Source: JAAUTT01 sp963846585 (GTDB lineage: Bacteria > Bacteroidota > Bacteroidia > Bacteroidales > JAAUTT01). Taken from it: DNA of 64,000 nt. The DNA lies in NCBI GenBank assembly GCA_963846585.1, contig CAWJWO010000015.1, positions 186,001 through 250,000 on the forward strand, written 5' to 3'. The notes below the pieces were generated by a model. It was not told the DNA's origin, did no database searches, and saw nothing but the letters and a program-made list of their open reading frames with translations. Shown here piece after piece: positions 45,238-54,939 of the stretch. A program made the translations under genes and the position numbers. Every line of letters starts with the position of its first letter. Positions within the stretch are counted from its first letter, which is position 1.

Positions 45238-46386
45238 TCAGGAGTGTGATAAATTATGATTTAAAATATTATTAATCAAAGGCAAATAAAACCTCCAAAA
45301 AAAGCTCATCCTAGATGATGCATTATTCAAAGTAAATAATTGAGCAAATCTTGGAAACCCTTTAAAATAGGATCCGGCCATTGAAATATTCCTGTCAGCG
45401 AAATCTCCGGCAAAATAATAAAATTTGTAATTGTCCAGGTGTTCAATAATTGCAGGGAAATCTGCTTGCAATCCAAATTGTTTCAAAGTATTTATTCCAA
45501 TGGTTGAAAGATTTAAATGATATGATGAAATAACTTTATTGGTTCCGCCGGGATTTATAATATCGAACCAGAAATTGTAATTTTGACAGGCAGGAATACC
45601 ATATTTTTTCTGATTAATCACATTTGTAATAATCTGAGGAAATTCAAATTTTAATTCAATATTATCCCTTAAAACAATAATATTACCATCTTCTTTTATC
45701 AGTATAATTCCTGGTCCTGTATAATTCCATTTCATATTATATTTAAGTTCATATTGCTGACAAATCCAATCAGGCAATCCCGGGTTTGACTGATTTAAAG
45801 ACTTAAAATAACACCCTGTCCATCCTGTCCAATAAAAATCGAACATAGTTTCAGTTTTTTGACGTATTAAATCTGAGGTTGGTGAGCCTAACATATTAAA
45901 TTCTGTTAAAATAAGTTTATTTTTCCTTTTCATTTCCGATAACAAAAGATAATCGTTTTGATTTAATCCACCATAGATGAGAGGCGAATGAAATTTATCC
46001 GGTATCTTATTATACCAATCCTGATACGAAACGCCATAAGTATCTGTATAATAAACCATATCAATATCATCGGCAATACTTAAAACTTCATATAACCGTA
46101 AACTTCTGATTTTATATTTTTTGATATTCTTGCTTTGAATTTCAGGGAAAAACCCATAATAATCCTTTTTATAATTATAAAGATTATGCTCTTTATTAGA
46201 ATATTTATAATGATTTAGTATCCAATTAAATGACTTATGATCAGAACGGCTGTCATCAAGCACTGTTTTATCTAAAATATATATATTATAGGGTTTATAA
46301 TCCTGGAAATACCAAAAAAAATAACTTACTGATATTAAAAGAATAATAATGATCAATAAAATCTTTAAAACATTAAAACCTTTCAT
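45238..46386 (-). CDS. Membrane-anchored protein of unknown function in polysaccharide cluster
   Basis: A 382-residue protein with a single N-terminal membrane helix (VLKILLIIIILLISVSYFFW) and a large extracytoplasmic domain. Distinctive segments are ILDKTVLDDSRSDHKSF, KKDYYGFFPEI, YYTDTYGVSYQDWY, SPLIYGGLNQNDYLLL, FDFYWTGWTGCYFKSL and FYYFAGDFADR near the C-terminus, with many aromatic residues as in carbohydrate-active proteins. I do not recognise a named family. It is the first gene of the HPt/CheY/HEAT/GT2 cluster, so a role in modifying or exporting the polymer is inferred from position. Confidence 0.7.
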   Translation of the reverse strand: MKGFNVLKILLIIIILLISVSYFFWYFQDYKPYNIYILDKTVLDDSRSDHKSFNWILNHYKYSNKEHNLYNYKKDYYGFFPEIQSKNIKKYKIRSLRLYEVLSIADDIDMVYYTDTYGVSYQDWYNKIPDKFHSPLIYGGLNQNDYLLLSEMKRKNKLILTEFNMLGSPTSDLIRQKTETMFDFYWTGWTGCYFKSLNQSNPGLPDWICQQYELKYNMKWNYTGPGIILIKEDGNIIVLRDNIELKFEFPQIITNVINQKKYGIPACQNYNFWFDIINPGGTNKVISSYHLNLSTIGINTLKQFGLQADFPAIIEHLDNYKFYYFAGDFADRNISMAGSYFKGFPRFAQLFTLNNASSRMSFFWRFYLPLINNILNHNLSHS

Positions 46387-46454
46387 TTTTTATTAATTAG
46401 CAATACGTTGATTTTTATATTAATAAATAATCCGAATTTAAATATCAATAATGC

Positions 46455-47075
46455 TCATAAATTTAAGAAATTATTATGCTCTTTCCTCAATAAATCCGAA
46501 ATTGTTTTTACCGGATTAAATGTTTCAACAGGAACTTCCACAAAAATAGTATTCCAATCAGCCATTGCTCCGTTCCAAAGACCAGGTAATTCAAAAGCTT
46601 TAAGTGACCTGCCATCCTTCGATTTAACAGAAATAAATCCTGTGCCGGGATCAAGGAATTGCGACAATTTGAATTTTTGCCCTTTTTCATTACGAAGGGA
46701 AATTACAAGATCAACCGGATTAAAATGAGTTGCTTTGTTAAAAACATCCTTCTGATATTTATTTGTAAAATCAAACTGAGAACTTTCCAATATCTGAAGG
46801 GATAATTCACCCTGTGAACCTCTTACCCAAAAAGGTCCCCCGCCAGGTTGATCCGTATTTTTTACCATGCCACAAACCCGTATAGGCCTGTTTAATACAT
46901 TTATAAGTATTTGTTTCTGTTCTTCAGTTGATTTATCGTCAAATGAAGGCGAAAATTTATACCCAAGGCGATGTTCAATAAATTTTTTTATTTCCTTATG
47001 TTTATTATTATCATCAGAGATATTTGCTAATATCCGTAAATATAAAAAGACTTGTTTTTGGGTTTGCAGGAGCAT
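46455..47075 (-). CDS. DUF4301 protein, C-terminal part (frameshifted gene)
   Basis: The 206-residue frame continues the DUF4301 protein begun at 47988. It contains RPIRVCGMVKNTDQPGGGPF, the FNPVDLVISLRNEKGQKF block and LPGLWNGAMADWNTIFVEVP, all conserved in the family. The ATG at 47075 lies just after the shift point, so it is not a natural start; the residues before it (VLA then GMLLQTQKQVF) splice smoothly if one base is removed at about 47078-47085. If the break is real, the protein is lost. Confidence 0.82.
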   Translation of the reverse strand: MLLQTQKQVFLYLRILANISDDNNKHKEIKKFIEHRLGYKFSPSFDDKSTEEQKQILINVLNRPIRVCGMVKNTDQPGGGPFWVRGSQGELSLQILESSQFDFTNKYQKDVFNKATHFNPVDLVISLRNEKGQKFKLSQFLDPGTGFISVKSKDGRSLKAFELPGLWNGAMADWNTIFVEVPVETFNPVKTISDLLRKEHNNFLNL

Positions 47076-47988
47076 GCCTGGCCAATACCTTTTTGTACTT
47101 AACCGTGATGTCCTTAAGATGATCAGGAACTACATTATCAATATTCTTAATAAATACAATGTCCCCGTCAATGTCATTTAAATTTTCCAAAAGGGCACCA
47201 TGTCCTCCCGGTCGAAATACCAATTTTTTATCTTTTTCCCTGAAAGGATTGTTATTTTCGTCTACGGCAATCGTATCAGTATAGGATTTTTGCAATGAAA
47301 GCTCAACCAAAAATTTAACATCAAATTGCCTGGAATATTTATCTATTACAGAGTCAATAAACAATTTAAATCTATTTAAATGTTCCGGAGAAACCGTAAA
47401 ATGAATTTTTACTTCATTGTTTATATTTTTTGCATACGAGACTCCTTCTATCAGATGTTCTTCAAGTGAAGTACGATTCCCGGAAGCATACTTATGAAAT
47501 TTAATCAGCCCTTTTGGAAGGTTGCCATAATTTAATCCTTTTTCGGATAATAAATAATTTATAAGTGTTTGAATATCTCCGGCATCTATTAATTTCGAAA
47601 CAGAATCGCCATATTCCTCAATTTTTTTAACCAAATCATTATAAAATGCAAATAATGGCAATGAAACTGCAAACTCCGCCACTTCTTCAGATAATTCCGC
47701 ATTTTTGGGTTTTGAAAGTTGTTCAAACAATGACTTAAACATCCTGGTCGCTGCACCTGAAGCAGGAACAAATTTTACAAAATTATTGGATGGTATTTCA
47801 TTTACATATACAGAAATAAGCTCTTTAATCTTATAATTATCCGTAACAGTAATTCCATCATCGATGGTAGCCGGCCTGTCAATATTTAATAATGGTATTC
47901 CATGCCTGAAAAACGCAATCTGTTGATTAACCTGTTCAACACTCATTCCCTTTTTCCTAATTTGTTCTATATCAGACTTAGAAAACAT
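47014..47988 (-). CDS. DUF4301 protein, N-terminal part (frameshifted gene)
   Basis: The 324-residue frame has a DUF4301 N-terminus: RKKGMSVEQVNQQIAFFRHG, FVPASGAATRMFKSLFE and LVFRPGGHGALLENLNDIDG, a pattern reminiscent of sugar-nucleotide transferases, though the family has no assigned function. Family members are about 510 residues in one piece. Here the frame leaves the domain after KKVLAR and ends 21 codons later. It starts six bases after iorB on the same strand, so it is probably the third gene of the ior transcript. Confidence 0.84.
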   Translation of the reverse strand: MFSKSDIEQIRKKGMSVEQVNQQIAFFRHGIPLLNIDRPATIDDGITVTDNYKIKELISVYVNEIPSNNFVKFVPASGAATRMFKSLFEQLSKPKNAELSEEVAEFAVSLPLFAFYNDLVKKIEEYGDSVSKLIDAGDIQTLINYLLSEKGLNYGNLPKGLIKFHKYASGNRTSLEEHLIEGVSYAKNINNEVKIHFTVSPEHLNRFKLFIDSVIDKYSRQFDVKFLVELSLQKSYTDTIAVDENNNPFREKDKKLVFRPGGHGALLENLNDIDGDIVFIKNIDNVVPDHLKDITVKYKKVLARHAPANPKTSLFIFTDISKYL

Positions 47989-47993
47989 TCTAA

Positions 47994-48584
47994 TTAATTT
48001 TTGATTACTGTATTATTTGTACACTCATTTCCAGCCAACATAGCTTTTAAATTTAATTCAACCACATTTTCACCCTTTGAGATAAAAATATTTTTAATTG
48101 CTTCTGCTATTGATTCTTTTGATAATTTCAAAAAAGGTAATGCAGCTCCAAGCATAACCATATTCGAAGCTTTGAAAGAACCTGTTTCATGTGCCAGCTG
48201 ATCAGCATCAATGAATATCCTTTTAGGCAAGTCACGTATCGATTGAATAATTTTTTCAAAATCGGGGTAATTGTCAATATTATCAAATATTTTAGTATTA
48301 GTTATTACCCAACCTTCCGGCGAAAGATAATCCAAATACCGGAGCGATTCCATGGGCTCCATCGAAATAATAAGATCTGCCTTGCCATAAGGTATAAGAT
48401 CTGATGATACTGTTCCGGAAGAAATCCTAAGATGAGACATAACTGCTCCACCCCTTTGGCTCATTCCATGTACTTCCGATTGCTTAATATTTAAATTATT
48501 TGCTAACGCTGCCTGGCCTATGACTGCTGCAATCGATAATATCCCCTGACCTCCTACTCCTGCCAAAATTATGTCAATCTTCAT
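47994..48584 (-). CDS. iorB: Indolepyruvate:ferredoxin oxidoreductase, beta subunit
   Basis: The gamma-type subunit of the POR superfamily, oxidatively decarboxylating aryl pyruvates to aryl-acetyl-CoA with ferredoxin. The 196-residue protein shows ILAGVGGQGILSIAAVIGQA, KQSEVHGMSQRGGAVMSHLR and ISMEPMESLRYLDYL, as in known IorB. It is separated from iorA by 188 bp filled with short tandem repeats. Confidence 0.92.
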   Translation of the reverse strand: MKIDIILAGVGGQGILSIAAVIGQAALANNLNIKQSEVHGMSQRGGAVMSHLRISSGTVSSDLIPYGKADLIISMEPMESLRYLDYLSPEGWVITNTKIFDNIDNYPDFEKIIQSIRDLPKRIFIDADQLAHETGSFKASNMVMLGAALPFLKLSKESIAEAIKNIFISKGENVVELNLKAMLAGNECTNNTVIKN

Positions 48585-48772
48585 AATAGTGCTTAGTGCT
48601 TAGTTCTTTGTATTAAATAAGTTTATTTGTTTATATGTTTATAAAGTTTATAAGGTTTATATGTTTATATATATATACATATTCTGCCTTCTTTTATCTT
48701 TTATCTTTTATCTTTTATCTGTTTTCTGCCCTCTGCCTTCTGTTTTCTTTTATTAGTCATAAATAACCATTT
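48585..48772. repeat. Short tandem repeats between iorA and iorB
   Basis: From iorB outward: TGCTTAG heptamers (48590-48606), TTTATAAGG/TTTATATG words (48620-48670), a TATA run, then CTTTTAT heptamers at about 48690-48718, TTCTGCC words to 48745 and a TTTTCAAA array at 48767-48786 that contains the iorA stop codon. No gene or promoter is visible in it. Confidence 0.85.
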
Positions 48773-50371
48773 TCAAATTTTCAAATTGGATTTCTTACGG
48801 TGCAATGCAGTCTGTATACATTCTCTTTGTGAAATAATAACCGACAAGCCTTTGTACTGAAATTCACTTTTCATAATATTAACGTTTTCGCTATGGTTTT
48901 TCCTGAGAGGTACGATAACCTTTAAATGTTCCCTGTTAACTCCCAATCCCAGGCATATTTGCTCCAGCCGGCCTGTCGCGGCTGATGGCTGGCCTCCTGT
49001 CATGCCGGTTGTTTCATTATCACAAATGATTACTGTTATAGGAGAGTCATCTATTACAGCATCGAGGAGTCCTGTAATTCCTGAATGTGTAAATGTTGAA
49101 TCGCCAATGACTGCAACAGATGGAACCAAACCGGCATCAGCAGCTCCTTTAGCCATAGTTATTGAAGCTCCCATATCTACGCATGTATTAATTGAATTAA
49201 ATGGGGGAAGTGCTCCAAGTGTATAACATCCGATATCAGAGAATACGCGGTCCTTTGTATAAATATTAATTGCTTCATTAAGAGCATTGAAGGTGTCAAT
49301 ATGACTGCATCCCTTACATAGAGAAGGCGGCCTGTTAACAACTACATCCGGCACTTTCAACTTATACGCAGGCGCAATTCCCAAAGCTTTTCCTACAATT
49401 GACGGATTTAATTCCCCGTCACGGGGCACGTCGCCACTCAGACGGCCTTTAATTATTACATTATTGGCTATTAATCCTGTAAGTTGTTCCTCAATAAAAG
49501 GATATCCATCTTCAAATACTATCAAAGTATTGCAAACAGAGGATATTTGATCTATAATTTTTTTTGTGACAGGATACTGGGAAATTTTAAGTAACGGATA
49601 CATTAATTTTCCATCAATTGCATACTCCATAACATAATTAATTGCTATCCCGCATGCAATTATTCCAATTTGATGATCTGTGGCATCGGTAAACTGATTA
49701 AATGTTGAGCTGATGGCTTTATTTTCAAAATCAACCTGAAGTTTAAGTAAATTTTTATATCGTACCCTTGCAAATGCTGGCAAAAGTATAAACTGTGATT
49801 TATTTTTCGGAGTGGAAAGAAGCTTTTGAGGCAACTTTTCCTTTCTTGTGATTCCTGTCCTTGAATGTGCTAAACGTGTGGTAATACGCATTAAAACCGG
49901 AACATTGAATTTTTCTGATAAATCTAACCCGTAGCTTACCATATCATAAGCCTCCTGCTGAGTGGATGGCTCCAGAAAAGGGATAAGGGCAAATTTCCCA
50001 AAAAACCTTGAATCCTGTTCGTTTTGTGACGAATGCATCGATGGATCGTCGGCTGAAACAACCATCAAACCACCATTTACACCTGTTATCGCAGCATTCA
50101 TAAAAGGATCAGCAGCCACATTCAAACCTACATGTTTCATGCAAACAACTGCACGTTTTCCTGCATATGACATACCAAGCGCAGACTCCAGCGCAGTTTT
50201 TTCGTTGGTTGACCATGCACAATGAATTCCATTATTTTCCGTTTTTTCAATATGCTGAACATATTCCATTATTTCAGTGGATGGAGTCCCAGGATATGCA
50301 TAAATACCTGATATCCCGGCATCAATAGCACCCCGGGCTATAGCTTCATCTCCCAGCAATAATTGTTGCAT
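48773..50371 (-). CDS. iorA: Indolepyruvate:ferredoxin oxidoreductase, alpha subunit
   Basis: The TPP-binding catalytic subunit, 532 residues. It has the N-terminal pyrimidine-binding domain (QLLLGDEAIARGAIDAGISG, TNEKTALESALGMSYAGKRA), the linker domain, and the TPP domain (RPPSLCKGCSHIDTFNAL, FSDIGCYTLGALPPF, IGDSTFTHSGITGLLDAVID). The C-terminal two-cluster ferredoxin domain found in archaeal IorA is missing, as in other Bacteroidales. This implies anaerobic amino-acid fermentation or aryl-acid fixation. Confidence 0.94.
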   Translation of the reverse strand: MQQLLLGDEAIARGAIDAGISGIYAYPGTPSTEIMEYVQHIEKTENNGIHCAWSTNEKTALESALGMSYAGKRAVVCMKHVGLNVAADPFMNAAITGVNGGLMVVSADDPSMHSSQNEQDSRFFGKFALIPFLEPSTQQEAYDMVSYGLDLSEKFNVPVLMRITTRLAHSRTGITRKEKLPQKLLSTPKNKSQFILLPAFARVRYKNLLKLQVDFENKAISSTFNQFTDATDHQIGIIACGIAINYVMEYAIDGKLMYPLLKISQYPVTKKIIDQISSVCNTLIVFEDGYPFIEEQLTGLIANNVIIKGRLSGDVPRDGELNPSIVGKALGIAPAYKLKVPDVVVNRPPSLCKGCSHIDTFNALNEAINIYTKDRVFSDIGCYTLGALPPFNSINTCVDMGASITMAKGAADAGLVPSVAVIGDSTFTHSGITGLLDAVIDDSPITVIICDNETTGMTGGQPSAATGRLEQICLGLGVNREHLKVIVPLRKNHSENVNIMKSEFQYKGLSVIISQRECIQTALHRKKSNLKI

Positions 50372-50455
50372 TTATTCTATTATTAAGTTTAATATTAACA
50401 AAACTATACCGTAAGCAAAATTATACTTATTTTCGTATTTTTCAGGAAAAACTAA

Positions 50456-52903
50456 ATGATCAGGCTAATTCTCAAATTTCTATTATCCCTCTTACTATTT
50501 TTCCAAACATTTAATAGCTGGTCTCAAACCACAGGACTTTTTAATGGTTTCATTAAAGATAATAATGGTAATTGTTTACCACTTGTAAATGTTCGGATAG
50601 CAGGAACTAATTCCGGTACTGTTAGTAACGACAGCGGATATTTTCAACTACAGATTCCTTGCAATAAAACAGTAATTGTAAGTTTTTCTTTGTTAGGTTA
50701 TCAAAACCAAACAATAAATATTTTACTAAAAACCGGAACAACAATTTTTCAAAACATAGTATTATCACCTGATATTAAGAATATTAACGAAGTAGAAATT
50801 ACTAATGAAGTTGAAAGGGCCTCAGGACTTAATAGAATCATGAGTAAAGAATTCAGCGCTATTCCAAATCCAAGCGGTAATTTCGAATCTCTGATAAAAA
50901 CTATGCCAGGCGTTACTTCAAACAACGAATTAAGTTCGCAGTATTCAGTAAGAGGCGGTAATTTCGATGAAAACCTGGTATATGTTAACGATGTGGAAGT
51001 GCCCCGTCCTTATCTTGTTCAGACAGGACAACAGGAAGGGCTTAGTTTTATTAATCCTGAAATGGTATCGTCGGTAAAGTTTTTGGCAGGCGGGTTTGAA
51101 GCAAGGTATGGCGATAAAATGTCGTCGGTTTTAGATGTTTCATACTTAAAACCTGCTCAGTATCATGCAAGTGCAAGCGCAAGTTTATTAGGTGCCACCT
51201 TCACATTCGAAGGCATTTCACGAAATAAAAAGTTCACTCACATAACCGGATTGCGTTATAAAACGTCACAGTACCTCCTGTCGTCGTTACAAACAACTGG
51301 TACTTACAATCCATCATTTACGGATTTTCAAACGTTTCTTAATTATAAATTTTCTGATCAATTGGAATTAAGCTTTTTAGGTAATTTTACCCTGAATTCA
51401 TATAATTTCATTCCCCAGACACGCTCTACAACATTTGGAACCCTCCAGCAAGCCTATAATATTATAATTTATTATAGCGGGCAGGAAGCTGATAAATACC
51501 AAACTGCTCTGGGCGCTTTAACAATAAATTATAAACCATTGCCTGATTTATCCCTTAAACTGATAACATCGGCATATTCATCAATTGAACAGGAGACTTA
51601 TGATATTGAAGGCCAATATCAAATAAATGAGCTTGGATATTCTCCTAATGCAAATGATAGTACCCTTGACATAGGTGTGGGGACAATGTTAAATCATGCT
51701 CGTAACTACCTTAATATTAATGTATATTCTTTTTCACATATTGGCACTTATAACTTTATAAATAACCAGTTAAGATGGTCCATTGAATTTAAAAAAGAAA
51801 TCATAAATGATCATCTTAACGAATGGGAATATATCGATTCTGCGAGATATGCAACACCTTATTCTCCAACTTCAATTAATCTGACAGATTTTGCAAACGC
51901 AAATAATGATTTAAATAACAACCGTATACAAGGATATATCCAGAATCTTTGCCAATTCTCCGGTAAACGTACAAAGTTTTTTATTAATGGCGGCATACGT
52001 TTTAATTACTGGAGCTTTAACAACCAGTTCCTTGTTACTCCCCGTGGCCGTTTATCCATAAAACCTGACTGGAATAGTGACTTTATGTTTTTCCTCGCTG
52101 CCGGGCTGTATTTTCAACCTCCTTTCTATAAGGAAATGAGAAATTTTCAAGGTGTAATAAATCCAAATATAAAGGCACAACGAAGTTATCATTTAGTTTT
52201 AGGAAGTGATTATAATTTAAAGATTTGGGACAGGCCTTTTAAATTTACTTCGGAAATATATTATAAATATATTAACGATCTTATACCCTATATTATCGAT
52301 GATGTAGAGTTAAAATATACTGCCCTTAACAATGCCGTCGGATATGCTGAAGGAATTGATCTTAAACTAAATGGCGAATTTCTCACGGGTATCCAGTCAT
52401 GGGCAAGTTTATCCCTGTTGAATACACAGGAAAAAAGATTCGGGACCTATATCAATACTCAGGGGATTGCAGTAAATCCGGGATACTACCCCCGCCCTAC
52501 CGATCAACATGTAACCTTCAGCCTGTTTTTTCAGGATTTTCTGCCTACAAATCCTACTTATCAGTTTCATATAGTTTTAGCATATGGAAGTGGTATGCCT
52601 GTGACAGTACCTGACTCAAAATATTTTAATCAAACTTTTTCACTTGGTCCATATGAGAGGGTTGACCTTGGAATATCCAAAATTTTTAAAAACGACCAGG
52701 TGAAAAGCAATTATCCTTTTTTTAAAGCTTTTAAAGAATTTATAGTTGGCGTGGAATTGTTTAACATGTTTAATTATTATAATACCGCCTCTTATTTATG
52801 GGTTCATACAGTTTCAACGCAGACCAATCTTCCAAACGAATTTGCTGTTCCTAATTATCTTACAGCAAGACGTTTAAATTTAAGGATATCTGTTAAATTC
52901 TAA
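50456..52903 (+). CDS. TonB-dependent outer-membrane receptor
   Basis: The 815-residue protein has a signal peptide (ILKFLLSLLLFFQTFNSW), a carboxypeptidase-regulatory-like domain (GFIKDNNGNCLPLVNVRIAG to about 110), a plug domain (MPGVTSNNELSSQYSVRGGN, VYVNDVEVPRP) and a beta-barrel ending ARRLNLRISVKF with a terminal aromatic. No SusD partner is adjacent, so it is not a classical polysaccharide-utilisation pair. Substrate unknown. It is divergent from iorA. Confidence 0.92.
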   Translation: MIRLILKFLLSLLLFFQTFNSWSQTTGLFNGFIKDNNGNCLPLVNVRIAGTNSGTVSNDSGYFQLQIPCNKTVIVSFSLLGYQNQTINILLKTGTTIFQNIVLSPDIKNINEVEITNEVERASGLNRIMSKEFSAIPNPSGNFESLIKTMPGVTSNNELSSQYSVRGGNFDENLVYVNDVEVPRPYLVQTGQQEGLSFINPEMVSSVKFLAGGFEARYGDKMSSVLDVSYLKPAQYHASASASLLGATFTFEGISRNKKFTHITGLRYKTSQYLLSSLQTTGTYNPSFTDFQTFLNYKFSDQLELSFLGNFTLNSYNFIPQTRSTTFGTLQQAYNIIIYYSGQEADKYQTALGALTINYKPLPDLSLKLITSAYSSIEQETYDIEGQYQINELGYSPNANDSTLDIGVGTMLNHARNYLNINVYSFSHIGTYNFINNQLRWSIEFKKEIINDHLNEWEYIDSARYATPYSPTSINLTDFANANNDLNNNRIQGYIQNLCQFSGKRTKFFINGGIRFNYWSFNNQFLVTPRGRLSIKPDWNSDFMFFLAAGLYFQPPFYKEMRNFQGVINPNIKAQRSYHLVLGSDYNLKIWDRPFKFTSEIYYKYINDLIPYIIDDVELKYTALNNAVGYAEGIDLKLNGEFLTGIQSWASLSLLNTQEKRFGTYINTQGIAVNPGYYPRPTDQHVTFSLFFQDFLPTNPTYQFHIVLAYGSGMPVTVPDSKYFNQTFSLGPYERVDLGISKIFKNDQVKSNYPFFKAFKEFIVGVELFNMFNYYNTASYLWVHTVSTQTNLPNEFAVPNYLTARRLNLRISVKF

Positions 52904-52945
52904 AAAGAGTTTATAAGGTTTATAAACTTATAAACCCTTAGATTA
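52899..52945. repeat. GTTTATAAGG/TTATAAACC short repeat
   Basis: Tandem TTTATAAGG, TTTATAAAC and TTATAAACCC words beginning at the end of the TonB receptor gene, forming a potential hairpin between the convergent TonB receptor and prfC genes. Confidence 0.6.
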
Positions 52946-52970
52946 AATCTAATTACGACTTACTCCTGAA

Positions 52971-54548
52971 TCAAAATTCTGAAGTGAAATGAAATTTTAT
53001 TTTACCAAACTTTTCCTGTGCCATCTGAAGACTGTAGGCAGAATCGGCCAGAAATACTTCCCTGCCATGTTTATCCTCTGCTATATATTGATATTTACGC
53101 CTTTTGAAATCTTCAAGTTCTGTTTTATCATTACTTTCAATCCAACAGGCCTTATACAGCTGAACAGGTTCATACCTGCAAGATGCATTGTATTCATGTT
53201 CCAGCCTGTATTGAATAACTTCAAATTGCAGTGCTCCAACCGTTCCAATTATTTTACGGTTGCTTGACCTGCTTATAAATAACTGTGCTACACCTTCGTC
53301 CATTAAATGGTCAAGTCCTTTGGCCAACTGTTTGTATTTCATAGGATCAGCATTTTCAACATAACGGAAAAGCTCAGGTGAAAAACTTGGGATTCCCTTA
53401 AAATGAATTATTTCTCCCTCTGTCAGGGTATCCCCTATTTTAAAGTTGCCTGTATCGTGCAAGCCAACAATATCACCGGGATATGCTTCATCAATTATAG
53501 ACTTTTTATCAGCCATAAATGATGTAGGGTTAGAAAATTTTAATTGTTTTCCTAAACGAACATGGAGATAATTTGTATTTCTCTCGAATTTACCTGATAC
53601 CAATCTTACAAAAGCAATACGGTCGCGATGATTTGGATCCATATTAGCATGGATTTTAAATACAAACCCCGAAAATTTTTGTTCTTCGGGCATTATCACC
53701 CGCTCTATAGTAGAAAAACTTTTAGGTTTTGGCGCTATTTCAATAAAACAGTTTAACAATTCCCTTATTCCAAAATTATTAAGTGCACTCCCAAAAAAAA
53801 CCGGAGCAACTGTTGCCTGCAAATATTCGCTTAAAACGAATTCAGGATAAACTCCTTCCACTATTTCAAGGTCTTCACGTAGTTTACCTGCATATCGTCC
53901 TATATACTTATCCAGATCCTTGCTATGCACATCATTAAGTTCAATGGTATCCCCTATGGTTTGTTTTTCAATTCCGGTAAATAACTGCAGGTTCCGTTCA
54001 TACATATTATAAACACCTTTGAAGGTAGGTCCCATACTGACAGGCCAGCTGAGCGGACGAACCTTTATTTTCAGTTCCGACTCTATTTCATCCAGCAAAT
54101 CGAACGGATCTTTGCCATTCCTGTCGAGTTTATTTATAAAAACCATTACAGGGGTATTACGCATACGGCAAACTTCCATAAGCTTTCTTGTTTGCGTTTC
54201 AACGCCTTTCGCACAATCAATTACAATAATTACACTGTCAACTGCCGTCAGAGTACGAAAAGTATCTTCGGCAAAATCCTGGTGACCGGGTGTGTCAAGT
54301 ATATTTATTTTAATGTCCTTGTATTCAAATCCCATCACCGACGTAGCTACCGAAATGCCTCTTTGTTTTTCAATCTCCATAAAGTCGGATGTAGCTGTTT
54401 TCTTTATTTTGTTTGATTTTACGGCACCGGCAATATGAATAGCACCTCCAAAAAGCAACAATTTTTCGGTCAGGGTTGTTTTACCTGCATCGGGATGACT
54501 AATTATTGCAAACGTTCTTCGTCTGTTTAATTCCTGTATGAAATCCAT
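52971..54548 (-). CDS. prfC: Peptide chain release factor 3
   Basis: RF3 is the GTPase that recycles RF1 and RF2. The 525-residue protein has P-loop SHPDAGKTTLTEK (residues 17-29), the EKQRGISVATSVMGFEY switch, DTPGHQDFAEDT, NKLDR, and the RF3-specific C-terminal domain (GVAQLFISRSSNRKIIGTVG, LQFEVIQYRLEHEYNASC). Length and motifs match E. coli RF3 and not EF-G. Confidence 0.96.
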   Translation of the reverse strand: MDFIQELNRRRTFAIISHPDAGKTTLTEKLLLFGGAIHIAGAVKSNKIKKTATSDFMEIEKQRGISVATSVMGFEYKDIKINILDTPGHQDFAEDTFRTLTAVDSVIIVIDCAKGVETQTRKLMEVCRMRNTPVMVFINKLDRNGKDPFDLLDEIESELKIKVRPLSWPVSMGPTFKGVYNMYERNLQLFTGIEKQTIGDTIELNDVHSKDLDKYIGRYAGKLREDLEIVEGVYPEFVLSEYLQATVAPVFFGSALNNFGIRELLNCFIEIAPKPKSFSTIERVIMPEEQKFSGFVFKIHANMDPNHRDRIAFVRLVSGKFERNTNYLHVRLGKQLKFSNPTSFMADKKSIIDEAYPGDIVGLHDTGNFKIGDTLTEGEIIHFKGIPSFSPELFRYVENADPMKYKQLAKGLDHLMDEGVAQLFISRSSNRKIIGTVGALQFEVIQYRLEHEYNASCRYEPVQLYKACWIESNDKTELEDFKRRKYQYIAEDKHGREVFLADSAYSLQMAQEKFGKIKFHFTSEF

Positions 54549-54635
54549 TTACTCAAAATTTCGGATGGCAAAAGTAATACTTTATATGATGGATTGTTTT
54601 TATAAAATATAATTTTGTTTTATAAATTGCAATTA

Positions 54636-54935
54636 AATAGAACCAAGAGCCAAGAACCAGGGACCAGGACATATGACTTTATGCGTGAGAAGTTTCTTAA
54701 TTAACAGAGAACAGCATCTTTCTCCGGCAAGCCGAAGTAAAAATATAACGAAACAAAATATATATTTCAATTTTATTTCAATTTATTTCTCTGTTAATCA
54801 GTGTCTCTGTGTTAAATTTATTAGGGTTTCTTAAGAGACAATTATTAGACAAACTTCTGCCATAAGTTAAAATCTTGATACCTGGCTCTTGGCTCCTGGC
54901 TCCATTTTGTTAATAATCAATAATCAATAATTAAT
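54636..54935. repeat. Repeat-rich 300-bp gap, GAGCCAA/TTGGCTC units
   Basis: AACCAAGAGCCAAGAACCAGG at 54640-54660 and its complement TTGGCTCCTGGCTCC at 54886-54902 form widely spaced inverted arrays; the GAGCCAA array also occurs at 2659. Between them are TCTCTGTTAATCAGTGTCT words, and a TAATAATCAA array leads into the next gene. I see no gene here. Confidence 0.7.
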
Positions 54936-54939
54936 TCTT

